Positions 25,517 to 33,363 of a stretch of DNA of 64,000 nt are shown in pieces. The stretch covers positions 1 to 64,000 of the forward strand of contig JAJFGG010000019.1 of assembly GCA_021776235.1 (NCBI GenBank). The letters are read 5' to 3'. Each line of letters begins with the position of its first letter. Positions within the stretch are counted from its first letter, which is position 1. Under the pieces are notes generated by a model. The model saw nothing but the letters and a program-made list of their open reading frames with translations, was not told the origin of the DNA and made no database searches. This DNA is from Alphaproteobacteria bacterium. Its GTDB lineage: Bacteria; Pseudomonadota; Alphaproteobacteria; GCA-2731375. The position numbers were made by a program, and so were the translations under genes.

Positions 25517-26806
25517 CTAGGCGGCCTGGTTGGCGCCCTTCTGTTGCAGCATCTGGAAATAGCTCTCCAAACGGTTTTTCACGTTGGCGGCGGAGAAATA
25601 GCGTGGATCGACCAGATCGGTTTCAATGAAGGCGCCCGGTTTGCCGGTGCGTTTTTCGATCTCGCGCAGCATCAACAATTGCCCGGCGGAAAAGCTGTTG
25701 CAGCTTTTCACCGAATTGATCACCAGGCCGTCGGCCTGATAGTCGTCAATGTAGCTGCACAACATCTTGATCCGCGCCGGCAGGCTCAGATTTGTGTAAC
25801 AGCCCAGGCAATAGTCGGCCAGGGATTCGATGGGATTGTCTGGGTCATGGCGGAAACCGAAGTCATAAACGCCGCCAACCTTGGTGTAGGAGGAAGCGAC
25901 GACCACAGCCCCTTCGTCGTAGAACATCTTCCAGAATTCGCGGAAGTTGGTGTAATTCGGCGTGCCTTCGACCACCAAGCGGAAGCGTTCCTTGCCGAAA
26001 TCGCCTTCCGGCGTGACGGGTCCCTGGCCGTTCGCAAGGCGCTGTTGGATTTCGCCGCGCAGGGTGCGGTAATATTCCGTTGCCGCCTCGGTGCCACGAA
26101 AAGCGGTGAAGATTGGCCCGATGTAATAGACGCCGCCGAAAAAGGCATCGATGGGCGAGGGCCTGTTTTTGGCCGATTGCAGGATCCAAACCAGATCGTC
26201 CTCGGCCTTTGCCGATTCCCGCATATATTGCCGCAGGCGGTCGATGTCGAATTTGATACCGCTGACCCGCTCCAGGGTCGGGATAACGTCTTCCTTCAAC
26301 TGCTTGACAACATAGTCGCGCATGTTCGGCGTGATTTTGCCATCGGCCTGGTAGGGCACGTGCAACATGATGGTTTCGCAGTCGTATTTTTCCCGCACCA
26401 GTTCGAACCATTTCATGAAGGTGAAACAGCCGGTGTAGGAGAGAAGCAGAACATCCGGGTCCGGCAGCTTGTCTCCCGTGGGGCCGATATTGCCCTGCAG
26501 CATCATGCCCAGGTCGGATTTGACATAGGTGCAGACGTCCTCGGACTGGCCGTGGCGCTCGGCCTCCATGATCAGGCGGCCCGATTTTTTCCGCATGCCG
26601 TTTTGCAGGGCGTTGATCTCTGGGAAATTACGGGTGATGTCAAAGCACATCAGCAATTCATTCAGGTTGCCCGGCACGAAAGTCGATGAGACTTTTCGGC
26701 CCTCTTCATTGGCGGTGGAGAGAGATTTGAAATTGGCGTCGATCATCTCCTTCTGCTTCAGCATGGAAGGTTCTTTGATCACTTCTTGGGGGGCGGCTTT
26801 GCTCAT
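25517..26806 (-). CDS. bcrB: Benzoyl-CoA reductase subunit B
   Basis: A 429-residue member of the BcrB/HgdB family, which provides cluster ligands and the substrate site of class I benzoyl-CoA reductase with BcrC. Family-typical cysteines occur in SYTGCFTFMKWF, YCLGCYTNLS, MLCSYIDDY and SVKSCNSFS. Two adjacent ATGs overlap the bcrC stop as ATGATGA. I prefer the inner one at 26806 because GGAG stands six bases before it and only three before the other. A much longer in-frame extension up to 26968 lies inside bcrC and is not used. The length is close to the 438 residues known for Thauera BcrB. Confidence 0.93.
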   Translation of the reverse strand: MSKAAPQEVIKEPSMLKQKEMIDANFKSLSTANEEGRKVSSTFVPGNLNELLMCFDITRNFPEINALQNGMRKKSGRLIMEAERHGQSEDVCTYVKSDLGMMLQGNIGPTGDKLPDPDVLLLSYTGCFTFMKWFELVREKYDCETIMLHVPYQADGKITPNMRDYVVKQLKEDVIPTLERVSGIKFDIDRLRQYMRESAKAEDDLVWILQSAKNRPSPIDAFFGGVYYIGPIFTAFRGTEAATEYYRTLRGEIQQRLANGQGPVTPEGDFGKERFRLVVEGTPNYTNFREFWKMFYDEGAVVVASSYTKVGGVYDFGFRHDPDNPIESLADYCLGCYTNLSLPARIKMLCSYIDDYQADGLVINSVKSCNSFSAGQLLMLREIEKRTGKPGAFIETDLVDPRYFSAANVKNRLESYFQMLQQKGANQAA

Positions 26807-27969
26807 CATGCACTCCAAAGCTTGATTGAATCGGCGAAGGTGCCCGCCTGCTCGCGGATCGCCTGAAGTTGACCGGTGTTTTCGGCGTATTTGAAGGCCG
26901 TGAAGGGAATATCGTCGCGGTTCAGGGCCTCTTGCAGCATGGGACGGTCCAATAGGGCCGGGTCGCAAAAACTGGGCGCGGCGAAGATCACCCCTTCGGC
27001 CCCGCTGTTACGCACCTGCTCGATCAGGAATTTGCCTTTGTCCGCCTTGTCCGGTTCGAACTTGGCCGAGGTGGCGGCGGAATGGTGCAGGAACGCCTTC
27101 GACAGGTTTTCCATGGGCTCGCCAGTGGTGGGTACGTCATCCAACAGCCACCGGGTAACCAGCAGAAAATCGTCGTCAACCACATAGCAGCCGGCCATTT
27201 CCAGGGACTTGATAAGACCCAGAGGCGGCTGTTCGCAGAACACGCCGTTGATCACGACCCGGCAATTGTCGCGTCGCGGCCGTTCTTCCCTGCCGGCGGC
27301 GGCGACATAGTCGCGCAGCAGTTGGCTATGCTCTTCCACCGGCAGAACCATGCCGGCACGCAACAGCAAATAGATCTCGGATGTCGGGGCCTGCCAGGGT
27401 TGACCGGCACGGAACTGATAAAGGTCCGCGAGCGCTTTGCGGTTGTCGTTATAGAGCGCAATGGATCGGCGCAGATCGTCATCGGTGATCGGACGTCCAG
27501 CCAATTCGCCCAGATCGTCGCGCAAGGATTGCAGTTCATGGATATAGAAGGTGCCGGCGATATTGTCGTCGTAGGTTTGCGGCACGTCGAAGTAACGCAC
27601 GTACTTATCCTTGAACAGCAGTTGCCACATGCCGGACAGATTTCGGATGACATCGCAGATACTGGGGAACAGCATGCCGTCCAGGCTGTCGAGGCGGCCG
27701 GTCAGGCCCAGTTCTATGGTGGAGCGGGGGATGCGGCAAATATAGCTTTGATAGTAGGCATCGCCGTGGATCACCTCCAACTGATCGCCGCCGCCTAAAA
27801 TTCCCACTGGCAGCATGCCGGCGGCATGGATGATTTCGCGTGGCACATAGATCGGCAAATAGCCGATCGCCTTGCGCCCCGGTTCAGCCGCCTTCCACTC
27901 CTTGACGACATTGAAATGCAGGTCGTCGTACAGAGCCTGGCAGCGGTCGACAATTTCTTGCACGGTCAT
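26806..27969 (-). CDS. bcrC: Benzoyl-CoA reductase subunit C
   Basis: A 387-residue BcrC/BadD-like subunit. PIYVPREIIHAAGMLPVGI and QSYICRIPRS are strongly characteristic, with further conserved cysteines in PSICDVIRN, NGVFCEQPP and SFCDPAL. With BcrB it binds benzoyl-CoA and [4Fe-4S] clusters and carries out the Birch-like ring reduction. It is the first gene of bcrC-bcrB-bcrA-bcrD-fdx, the gene order known from denitrifying and phototrophic benzoate degraders. The start is 237 bases from divergent korA. Its own stop overlaps bcrB, giving strict coupling of the catalytic subunits. Confidence 0.94.
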   Translation of the reverse strand: MTVQEIVDRCQALYDDLHFNVVKEWKAAEPGRKAIGYLPIYVPREIIHAAGMLPVGILGGGDQLEVIHGDAYYQSYICRIPRSTIELGLTGRLDSLDGMLFPSICDVIRNLSGMWQLLFKDKYVRYFDVPQTYDDNIAGTFYIHELQSLRDDLGELAGRPITDDDLRRSIALYNDNRKALADLYQFRAGQPWQAPTSEIYLLLRAGMVLPVEEHSQLLRDYVAAAGREERPRRDNCRVVINGVFCEQPPLGLIKSLEMAGCYVVDDDFLLVTRWLLDDVPTTGEPMENLSKAFLHHSAATSAKFEPDKADKGKFLIEQVRNSGAEGVIFAAPSFCDPALLDRPMLQEALNRDDIPFTAFKYAENTGQLQAIREQAGTFADSIKLWSA

Positions 27970-28112
27970 CTTGGTTTATCTCCCGAATGGTAGCCATGAC
28001 CTCGTCGCCTTCCCCTGACTTTGTCTTTCCCCCAGTTTTCAACAAGTTCGCAACCGGTTCGCGATTGCTTTGGATTTGCTTGCCGCCGCTGCCAAAAAAC
28101 ACCCCAAAGGCA

Positions 28113-28182
28113 TTGACGTAATCCACTTGTTCAAGCTAATATCGTATTTAAGTACCATAATACGGTTTTGGCCGTCAAGTGG
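28113..28182. promoter_or_regulatory. Bidirectional bcr/kor promoter with nested operator dyads
   Basis: For korA a TTGACG (28113-28118), 18-base spacer and TAATAT (28137-28142) form a good sigma-70-type promoter. On the other strand TTGACG (reverse of 28173-28178), 18 bases and TACTTA (reverse of 28149-28154) could serve bcrC, with a weak -10. CGTATT-N10-AATACG (28143-28164) sits at both predicted starts, and CCACTTG/CAAGTGG (28123-28129, 28176-28182) flanks it almost concentrically. This layout fits a repressor controlling both operons. The Rrf2 protein at 31914 is the obvious candidate, by analogy with BadM. The remainder of 27970-28206 shows nothing clear. Confidence 0.5.
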
Positions 28183-28206
28183 CAAAAATGCAGGAAAGGA
28201 CATTCG

Positions 28207-29973
28207 ATGACCCAGGCAGAGACGCAAAAGCGTGCTTCGGTGCCAGATGCAACGACGGCGTTGGCAAGTCCAACCATCGCCTTCGCCATGCTGGGCAGCG
28301 GCGGTTCCGGCGTCATGACGGCAGCGGAAATTCTGCTGCGGGCCGCCGCGCGGGCCGGCTATTTCGGCTTGATGACGAAATCCTTCGGGCCGCAAATCCG
28401 CGGCGGCGAGGCCGCCGCCTTCGTTACGCTATCGACCCAACCGGTGGAAACCCAGGCCGATCAGGTCGATTTGCTGTTTGCCATCGATTGGAAAAACGCC
28501 GGACGATTTGCCGGCGAACTGCAATTGAGCACGGATACATTGGTCATTTCAGGCGAAGCAGGGGCCGAGCTGCCCGACATCGCGACAGCGCCGCGGCCCC
28601 GCCTGGAAGAGATCAACCTAAAGGCTCTGACCCGATCCCACAAAGGCACCCGGCCAAACATGGTTGCCCTGGGCGCGGTGGCCGGCGCCATCGGTTTGCC
28701 GCGGGACGCAATCGCGGACTTGGTTCAGGAACGCCTGAGCAAGAAGGGCGAGGCGGCCATGGCCCAGGGCCTGACCGCCGTCGACTTGGGATTTGACGAG
28801 GCGGCAAATTTCGCCCTGGCCCAACTGGCGCCGGCACCGGAGGATACGCCGCGCTGGATCATTTCCGGAAATCAGGCCGCGGGTTACGGCGCCATACGAG
28901 GTGGCGTCCGCTTTGCCGCGGCCTATCCCATCACGCCGGCGACGGAAATCCTGGAATGGCTGGCCCCGCGCCTACAAAAGATCGGCGGCTTGCTGGTGCA
29001 GGCGGAGGACGAGTTGGCCTCTATCAACATGATCATCGGCGGCTCGTTCGGCGGCGCGGCGGTTTTGACCGCGACTTCGGGGCCGGGCCTGGCGCTGATG
29101 AGCGAATCAATTGGCCTTGCCGTGGCGGCGGAAATACCGCTGTTGGTGATCGATGTCATGCGCGGCGGGCCGTCCACGGGCATCCCGACAAAATCGGAAC
29201 AGTCGGATCTGAATATCGCCGTGTATGGCCTGCACGGTGACGCACCGCACGTGGTAACGGCGCCAAATTCAATTTCCGACTGCCTGTTCACGGCGCAATG
29301 GTCAACCCATCTGGCCGAATCCATGCAAGTGCCGGCCATCATGCTGTCTGATCAATCTTTCGGACAGGCCCTGGGTATCGTGGAAAAGCCGGCGGAGCTG
29401 GCCTTCGCCACCCGCCGGGCCGTGGCCGAGGCGCCGGGGCAGGATTATCAACGCTATGCCCTGACCGCCACAGGGGTTTCGCCCATGGCCCTGCCCGGCA
29501 CGCCGGGCGGGCAATACACCGCCGACGGCTTGGAGCACAGCGAGACCGGCACGCCTTCGTCTGGCGTAGCCGATCATAACCGGCAGTTGGAAAAACGCCT
29601 GCGCAAAGTTGTGGATTTCGAATACGGCGATCACTGGGCCCAGATTGAAGGCGACGGAACCGCGGCCATTGTCACCTGGGGCTCGGCCACCGGGCCGGTG
29701 CGCCAGGCCATGCGCCGCGTTGACCCCGAGGGTAGGCGCCTGCGTCTGATCTCTCTGCGCCTGATCAGCCCGGCCCAACCCGCACGCCTGGCCCGGGCTT
29801 TGGCGGGCTGCAGCCAGATCCTGGTCGTCGAGCAAAGCCAGATGGCGCAGTTCTTTGGCTATCTGAAGGCGCAATTCGAGCTACCGCCAATGGCCGATCT
29901 GTACGCCCGGCCGGGGCCTCAACCGTTTCGGGCGGCAGAGATCGCCGCCAAGCTAGAGGAGTGGCTGTCATGA
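28207..29973 (+). CDS. korA: 2-oxoglutarate:ferredoxin oxidoreductase, fused gamma-alpha subunit
   Basis: A 588-residue protein. Residues about 18-190 form the gamma domain (AMLGSGGSGVMTAAE, FGPQIRGGEAA), followed by the alpha pyrimidine-binding domain (GNQAAGYGAIRGG, YPITPATEI, ATSGPGLALM, GPSTGIPTKSEQ) and a C-terminal transketolase-like domain. The gamma-alpha fusion is common for KorA. With KorB it oxidises 2-oxoglutarate to succinyl-CoA and reduces ferredoxin, the electron donor for benzoyl-CoA reductase in Thauera-type pathways. AAGGA stands six bases before the ATG at 28207; the earlier in-frame ATG at 28168 lies in promoter DNA. Other 2-oxoacids are possible substrates. Confidence 0.9.
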   Translation: MTQAETQKRASVPDATTALASPTIAFAMLGSGGSGVMTAAEILLRAAARAGYFGLMTKSFGPQIRGGEAAAFVTLSTQPVETQADQVDLLFAIDWKNAGRFAGELQLSTDTLVISGEAGAELPDIATAPRPRLEEINLKALTRSHKGTRPNMVALGAVAGAIGLPRDAIADLVQERLSKKGEAAMAQGLTAVDLGFDEAANFALAQLAPAPEDTPRWIISGNQAAGYGAIRGGVRFAAAYPITPATEILEWLAPRLQKIGGLLVQAEDELASINMIIGGSFGGAAVLTATSGPGLALMSESIGLAVAAEIPLLVIDVMRGGPSTGIPTKSEQSDLNIAVYGLHGDAPHVVTAPNSISDCLFTAQWSTHLAESMQVPAIMLSDQSFGQALGIVEKPAELAFATRRAVAEAPGQDYQRYALTATGVSPMALPGTPGGQYTADGLEHSETGTPSSGVADHNRQLEKRLRKVVDFEYGDHWAQIEGDGTAAIVTWGSATGPVRQAMRRVDPEGRRLRLISLRLISPAQPARLARALAGCSQILVVEQSQMAQFFGYLKAQFELPPMADLYARPGPQPFRAAEIAAKLEEWLS

Positions 29974-30827
29974 CCGCTGAAACCGCCCGCCGACTGACCG
30001 CGCGGGATTACAAATCCGCTTTGAAGCCGGTCTGGTGTCCGGGCTGCGGTGATTTCTCCATCCTCTCGGCGATCACCATGGCCATGGCCGAGATCGCCCG
30101 GCCGCCGGAAGAAGTCGCGGTCATTTCCGGCATCGGCTGTTCCTCGCGGGTGCCGGCCTATACCAATTGTTATGGCTTTCATGGCGTCCATGGCCGGGCC
30201 CTGCCCTTGGCCACCGGCCTGAAGTTGAGCCGGCCCGATCTGCTGGTGATCGCGGCGGGGGGCGATGGGGACGGTTACTCCATTGGCGGCAACCATTTCC
30301 TGCACGCCTGCCGGCGCAACGTGGATTTGACCTATATTGTCATGGACAATCAGGTCTATGGCATGACCAAGGGCCAGCCCTCACCGACCACGCCGCCCGA
30401 GTGGGATAGCGCCATGGTGCCGGGTGGTACCGGCTTGCGCCCCTTCCATCCCCTGGTCATTGCCCTGGCGGCGGGCGCCAATTTTGTCGCCCGCGCCTTC
30501 TCTGGCGATCCCAGCGGCACGGCGCAGATCCTTGTCGACGCGATCCGGCATCCGGGCTTTTCTCTGATCGAGATTCTCAGCCCCTGCGTCACCTTCCGCC
30601 CCGAGGAGCGGGAATGGGCGAAACAGGTGCACCCGGCTGCGGTTGAGGAAACCGGCGACCGGGCCCAGGCGGCGCGCCGGGTCTTGACCGATGATGGCTT
30701 CAATACCGGCATCCTGTATTGCGGCGACCGCGCGCCCTATCAACCTGCTTTCGCTGCAAGCGGAATGGAACCCGCAGGGGGAGGAGCGGCGGGAAATGCC
30801 GATTTTGATATGGAGTTCCGGCCATGA
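29970..30827 (+). CDS. korB: 2-oxoglutarate:ferredoxin oxidoreductase beta subunit
   Basis: A 285-residue TPP-binding beta subunit. C23 and C26 (WCPGCGDF) and a third cysteine in GIGCSSRVPAY are cluster ligands; GGDGDGYSIGGNH and VMDNQVYGMTKGQ form the TPP/magnesium site. The ATG overlaps the korA stop as ATGA, with GGAG eight bases before it. An in-frame GTG three codons upstream is too close to that site. It completes the electron-supplying enzyme for the ferredoxin of the divergent bcr operon. The last about 35 residues, after the ERAQAARRVL-like helix, are variable. Confidence 0.92.
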   Translation: MTAETARRLTARDYKSALKPVWCPGCGDFSILSAITMAMAEIARPPEEVAVISGIGCSSRVPAYTNCYGFHGVHGRALPLATGLKLSRPDLLVIAAGGDGDGYSIGGNHFLHACRRNVDLTYIVMDNQVYGMTKGQPSPTTPPEWDSAMVPGGTGLRPFHPLVIALAAGANFVARAFSGDPSGTAQILVDAIRHPGFSLIEILSPCVTFRPEEREWAKQVHPAAVEETGDRAQAARRVLTDDGFNTGILYCGDRAPYQPAFAASGMEPAGGGAAGNADFDMEFRP

Positions 30828-31375
30828 GTGGTCCCGAAGGCCCCAAACGCGGCGATCAAGGGCCCCTGGCGATCGCCGCCACCGATCGCGAAACCTTGCT
30901 GGCGCATGCCTATGCCATCGAACAGGAAGCGGCCGAGCGCTACGAGGCCCTGGCCGAACAGATGTATGACTGTGGCAATGAAGAGGTCGCCGGCCTGTTC
31001 GCCAAGTTGGCGGAGATCGAAGCCAAGCATGCCGCCGAATTGAGCCTCGAACATGGCGCTGCTAACAAGCCCATGGCACTGGCGGATTTCATGTGGGAGG
31101 GTCTGCAATCGCCCGAGGTTATACCGTTTGAGGAGATGCATTACCTGATGCAGCCCCATCAGGCCCTGACCCTGGCGCTGGCCGCGGAACGCCGCGCGCT
31201 GCTGTTCTATGAGGCGGTGGCGGGGCAAGCAGCGAATGAAGACATGCGAACCTTGGCCGCCGAGTTCGCCGCCGAGGAGGCCGAACATGTCCGGCTGGTC
31301 CTGGAATGGCAGCAACGGTACCCCGAACCCGAACCGGATTGGGATGACGACATGGATCCGCCCATGTCCCTATAG
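30824..31375 (+). CDS. Ferritin-like di-iron protein (rubrerythrin-like)
   Basis: A 183-residue four-helix protein with two ligand sets. E33 and E66xxH69 lie in the first helix pair, and E122 and E152xxH155 in the second, as expected for a di-iron site of the rubrerythrin/ferritin-like superfamily. No rubredoxin domain follows; the C terminus is acidic and proline-rich. The ATG overlaps the korB stop (ATGA), so it is translationally coupled to an oxygen-sensitive oxidoreductase. Peroxide or oxygen removal, or iron supply for clusters, is the likely role. This is inference from fold and context. Confidence 0.78.
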   Translation: MSGPEGPKRGDQGPLAIAATDRETLLAHAYAIEQEAAERYEALAEQMYDCGNEEVAGLFAKLAEIEAKHAAELSLEHGAANKPMALADFMWEGLQSPEVIPFEEMHYLMQPHQALTLALAAERRALLFYEAVAGQAANEDMRTLAAEFAAEEAEHVRLVLEWQQRYPEPEPDWDDDMDPPMSL

Positions 31376-31390
31376 GGTCTTTCTAAAGAA

Positions 31391-31411
31391 GGGCGCATTT
31401 GGGCTGCGCCC
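31391..31411 (+). promoter_or_regulatory. Intercistronic stem-loop before the GNAT gene
   Basis: GGGCGCA (31391-31397) and TGCGCCC (31405-31411) form a perfect 7-bp stem with a 7-base loop. It lies 15 bases after the ferritin-like stop and directly before the GGAGGAG ribosome site of the GNAT gene. It could reduce expression of the two downstream genes or stabilise the kor mRNA end. No T-tract follows, so it is not a typical terminator. Confidence 0.5.
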
Positions 31412-31422
31412 GGAGGAGTTTG

Positions 31423-31908
31423 ATGAGCAAATCCGCCATTACCATCCGCGACGCCCGGATCGGAGATATCCGTACGGTTACCCGGCTGGATGAAATCCAT
31501 ACCGGCCTGGCCAAGCCCGAATACTGGCAGGAAATATTCACGGCATATGTTACCGAGGACCATTTCGGGCGCTACTTCCTGATTGCCGAGGATCGCGGCG
31601 GGATGGTTGGCTTCATCGTCGGCGAAATCCGCACCTGGGAATTCGGTTCGCCGCCCTGCGGCTGGGTGTTTGCCGTCAACGTTTCCCCTGATAGCCGCGA
31701 AGGGGGTATCGGCAGTGCGATGCTGGCCGCCATATGCGAACGCTTTCGTGACTGCGGCGTCGGTACGGTACGCACCATGATCTCGCGTAACGATCCTCTT
31801 AATTTGGCCTTTTTCCGCAGTCAGGGCATGACGGCGGGACCCTATATCGAATTGGAAAAGAATCTTGACCCAGGGCCGACTGACAGCCTGAACAAAGCCG
31901 AAGCCTGA
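31423..31908 (+). CDS. GNAT-family N-acetyltransferase
   Basis: A 161-residue GNAT protein. IRDARIGDIRTVTRL starts the fold, VFAVNVSPDSREGGIGSAML is the acetyl-CoA-binding motif A (RxxGIG with E in place of the first G/Q residue), and NDPLNLAFFRSQGM is the conserved late helix. The start follows a strong GGAGGAG. It lies between the ferritin-like gene and the Rrf2 gene, five bases from the latter. In Rhodopseudomonas palustris protein acetylation controls benzoate-CoA ligase activity, so an acetyltransferase in a benzoyl-CoA cluster is suggestive. The target here is unknown. Confidence 0.83.
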   Translation: MSKSAITIRDARIGDIRTVTRLDEIHTGLAKPEYWQEIFTAYVTEDHFGRYFLIAEDRGGMVGFIVGEIRTWEFGSPPCGWVFAVNVSPDSREGGIGSAMLAAICERFRDCGVGTVRTMISRNDPLNLAFFRSQGMTAGPYIELEKNLDPGPTDSLNKAEA

Positions 31909-31913
31909 ATTCC

Positions 31914-32384
31914 ATGCGCCTGCAAAAATCAACGCTCCTGGCTCTGTATGCGGTCTTGGAACTGGCCGCCGAGCCGGGCCGCCAGATGTCCACCGCCGAG
32001 ATCGCCGAGCGCTACGGCATCTCGGTGCATCACCTGGCCAAGGTCATGCGGCAACTGGTACGGGCCGGCCTGATCCAATCCGTGCGTGGCGTCGGCGGCG
32101 GCTATCGCTTCAGCGGCAATGTCAAACGGGTCACGTTGTGGGACATCATCGAAATGTTCGAGCCCAGGGCCGAAGCCCAGGCCCTCGATGATGCCGAACC
32201 GGGCCATGCCACGCCGGTCAGCCGGGCTCTGGATAGCGTGCGGGCCGAAATCGACGATCTGGCCCGCGCCACCATGCAATCCATTACCCTGAAGTCCCTG
32301 CTAAAATTCGCCCCCGCCGAGCGTACCGAAGCCTTGGCCGCTGTGGCCCGCACCCTAGCCGACAGCGGCATGCCGCAAGACTAA
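31914..32384 (+). CDS. Rrf2-family transcriptional regulator (BadM-like)
   Basis: A 156-residue Rrf2 regulator. The N-terminal winged helix is visible as STAEIAERYGISVHHLAKVMRQLVRAGLIQSVRG, followed by the wing GGYRFSG and a dimerisation helix. I see no cysteines, so iron-sulphur sensing as in IscR is unlikely and an effector or protein partner is more probable. BadM of R. palustris, also Rrf2, represses the benzoyl-CoA reductase genes; position at the end of the kor operon suggests the same job here. The candidate operator is the dyad at 28143-28164. No strong ribosome site is seen, so coupling to the GNAT gene is likely. Confidence 0.88.
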   Translation: MRLQKSTLLALYAVLELAAEPGRQMSTAEIAERYGISVHHLAKVMRQLVRAGLIQSVRGVGGGYRFSGNVKRVTLWDIIEMFEPRAEAQALDDAEPGHATPVSRALDSVRAEIDDLARATMQSITLKSLLKFAPAERTEALAAVARTLADSGMPQD

Positions 32385-32412
32385 TACGACCTTGCGACAT
32401 TGCATTAAATGA

Positions 32413-33225
32413 CTATCTGCCCTTGAAGTTGGGTTTGCGTTTTTCCATGAAGGCGGTGCGGCCTTCGGTGAAATCTTCGCTGTCGAAGCAGGCGGTGATC
32501 ATCTGGTCCAGGCGGTCCATGTTGCGCATTTCCGGATCTTTCAGAACCTCCCCTACGGTGGCCTTGGCGGCGCGGATGGTCAGGGGCGCGTTTTCGGCGA
32601 TCATGCCGGTGTACTCCGCCACCATGGCCTCCAGCTGATCCCGGGGCACAACCCGGTTGATCAGTCCCATGGCCAGGGCTTCCTGGGCGTTGAAACGCCG
32701 CGCGGTGAAGAAAATTTCCTTGGCCATGGACGGACCGACCAGGCTGGTCAGGGTCTTCAGGCCGGCATAGTTGTAACCCAGACCTAGACGGGCGGCGGGC
32801 ACACCGAATTGGCTGTCGTCCGAGGCGATACGAATATCGGCCGCCAGGGCCACCGCAACGCCGCCGCCTATGCAGTAACCCTGGATCATCGCCAGCAGGG
32901 GCTTTTGGAACTTCGTCATGGCCTGATGGGCGGACGCAGTGGCGGCCTTATAGCGCTCTTCGGACGCGGCGGAATTGCGGTTTTCGGCGAACTCCGAAAT
33001 ATCGGCGCCCGATACAAAAGCCTTGTCCCCGGCGCCCGCCATTACCGCGACCCGAATGTCATCATCGGCGGCGAAATCTTCCATCACCTCCCCCACGGCC
33101 TCCCACATGGCCAGAGACACGGCGTTGCGCCGGGCCGGACTGTTGAAGATCAGCCAGCCAACGCCGTCTTCCTTGCGGGCAATCATCTTGTCGGTCTTTA
33201 GCTGCATGGCGTCGGCATCTTTCAT
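32413..33225 (-). CDS. Crotonase-fold protein lacking both catalytic glutamates
   Basis: A 270-residue enoyl-CoA hydratase/isomerase-family protein with the oxyanion-hole segments FVSGADISEF and GYCIGGGVAVALAADI. The two positions that carry glutamate in true hydratases are alanine here (A124 in GGGVA and A144 in GVPAARLGLG, exactly 20 residues apart, as for the E107/E127 pair in the crotonase at 34366). Water addition is therefore unlikely; thioester hydrolysis, isomerisation or C-C cleavage are alternatives. It is convergent with the Rrf2 gene. Start choice is uncertain: 33225 is the first ATG, and 33207 (MQLKTDKM) is equally plausible. Confidence 0.85.
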   Translation of the reverse strand: MKDADAMQLKTDKMIARKEDGVGWLIFNSPARRNAVSLAMWEAVGEVMEDFAADDDIRVAVMAGAGDKAFVSGADISEFAENRNSAASEERYKAATASAHQAMTKFQKPLLAMIQGYCIGGGVAVALAADIRIASDDSQFGVPAARLGLGYNYAGLKTLTSLVGPSMAKEIFFTARRFNAQEALAMGLINRVVPRDQLEAMVAEYTGMIAENAPLTIRAAKATVGEVLKDPEMRNMDRLDQMITACFDSEDFTEGRTAFMEKRKPNFKGR

Positions 33226-33363
33226 GTTTTGCAATCAGGGATGCTATTTGTAGCCCAAGGCGCAGAGAGACGCCAATCACGTGGCAACCGTTGGGCATTT
33301 GCATACGCTGCCGAGTGGGGCATCATGAGGGCCGGACATTGCCATGACACCGGGAGAGACAAT

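Noticed and set aside
25160-26689. Plus-strand open frame of 509 codons
   Set aside because: It is antisense to bcrA and bcrB, which are unambiguous.
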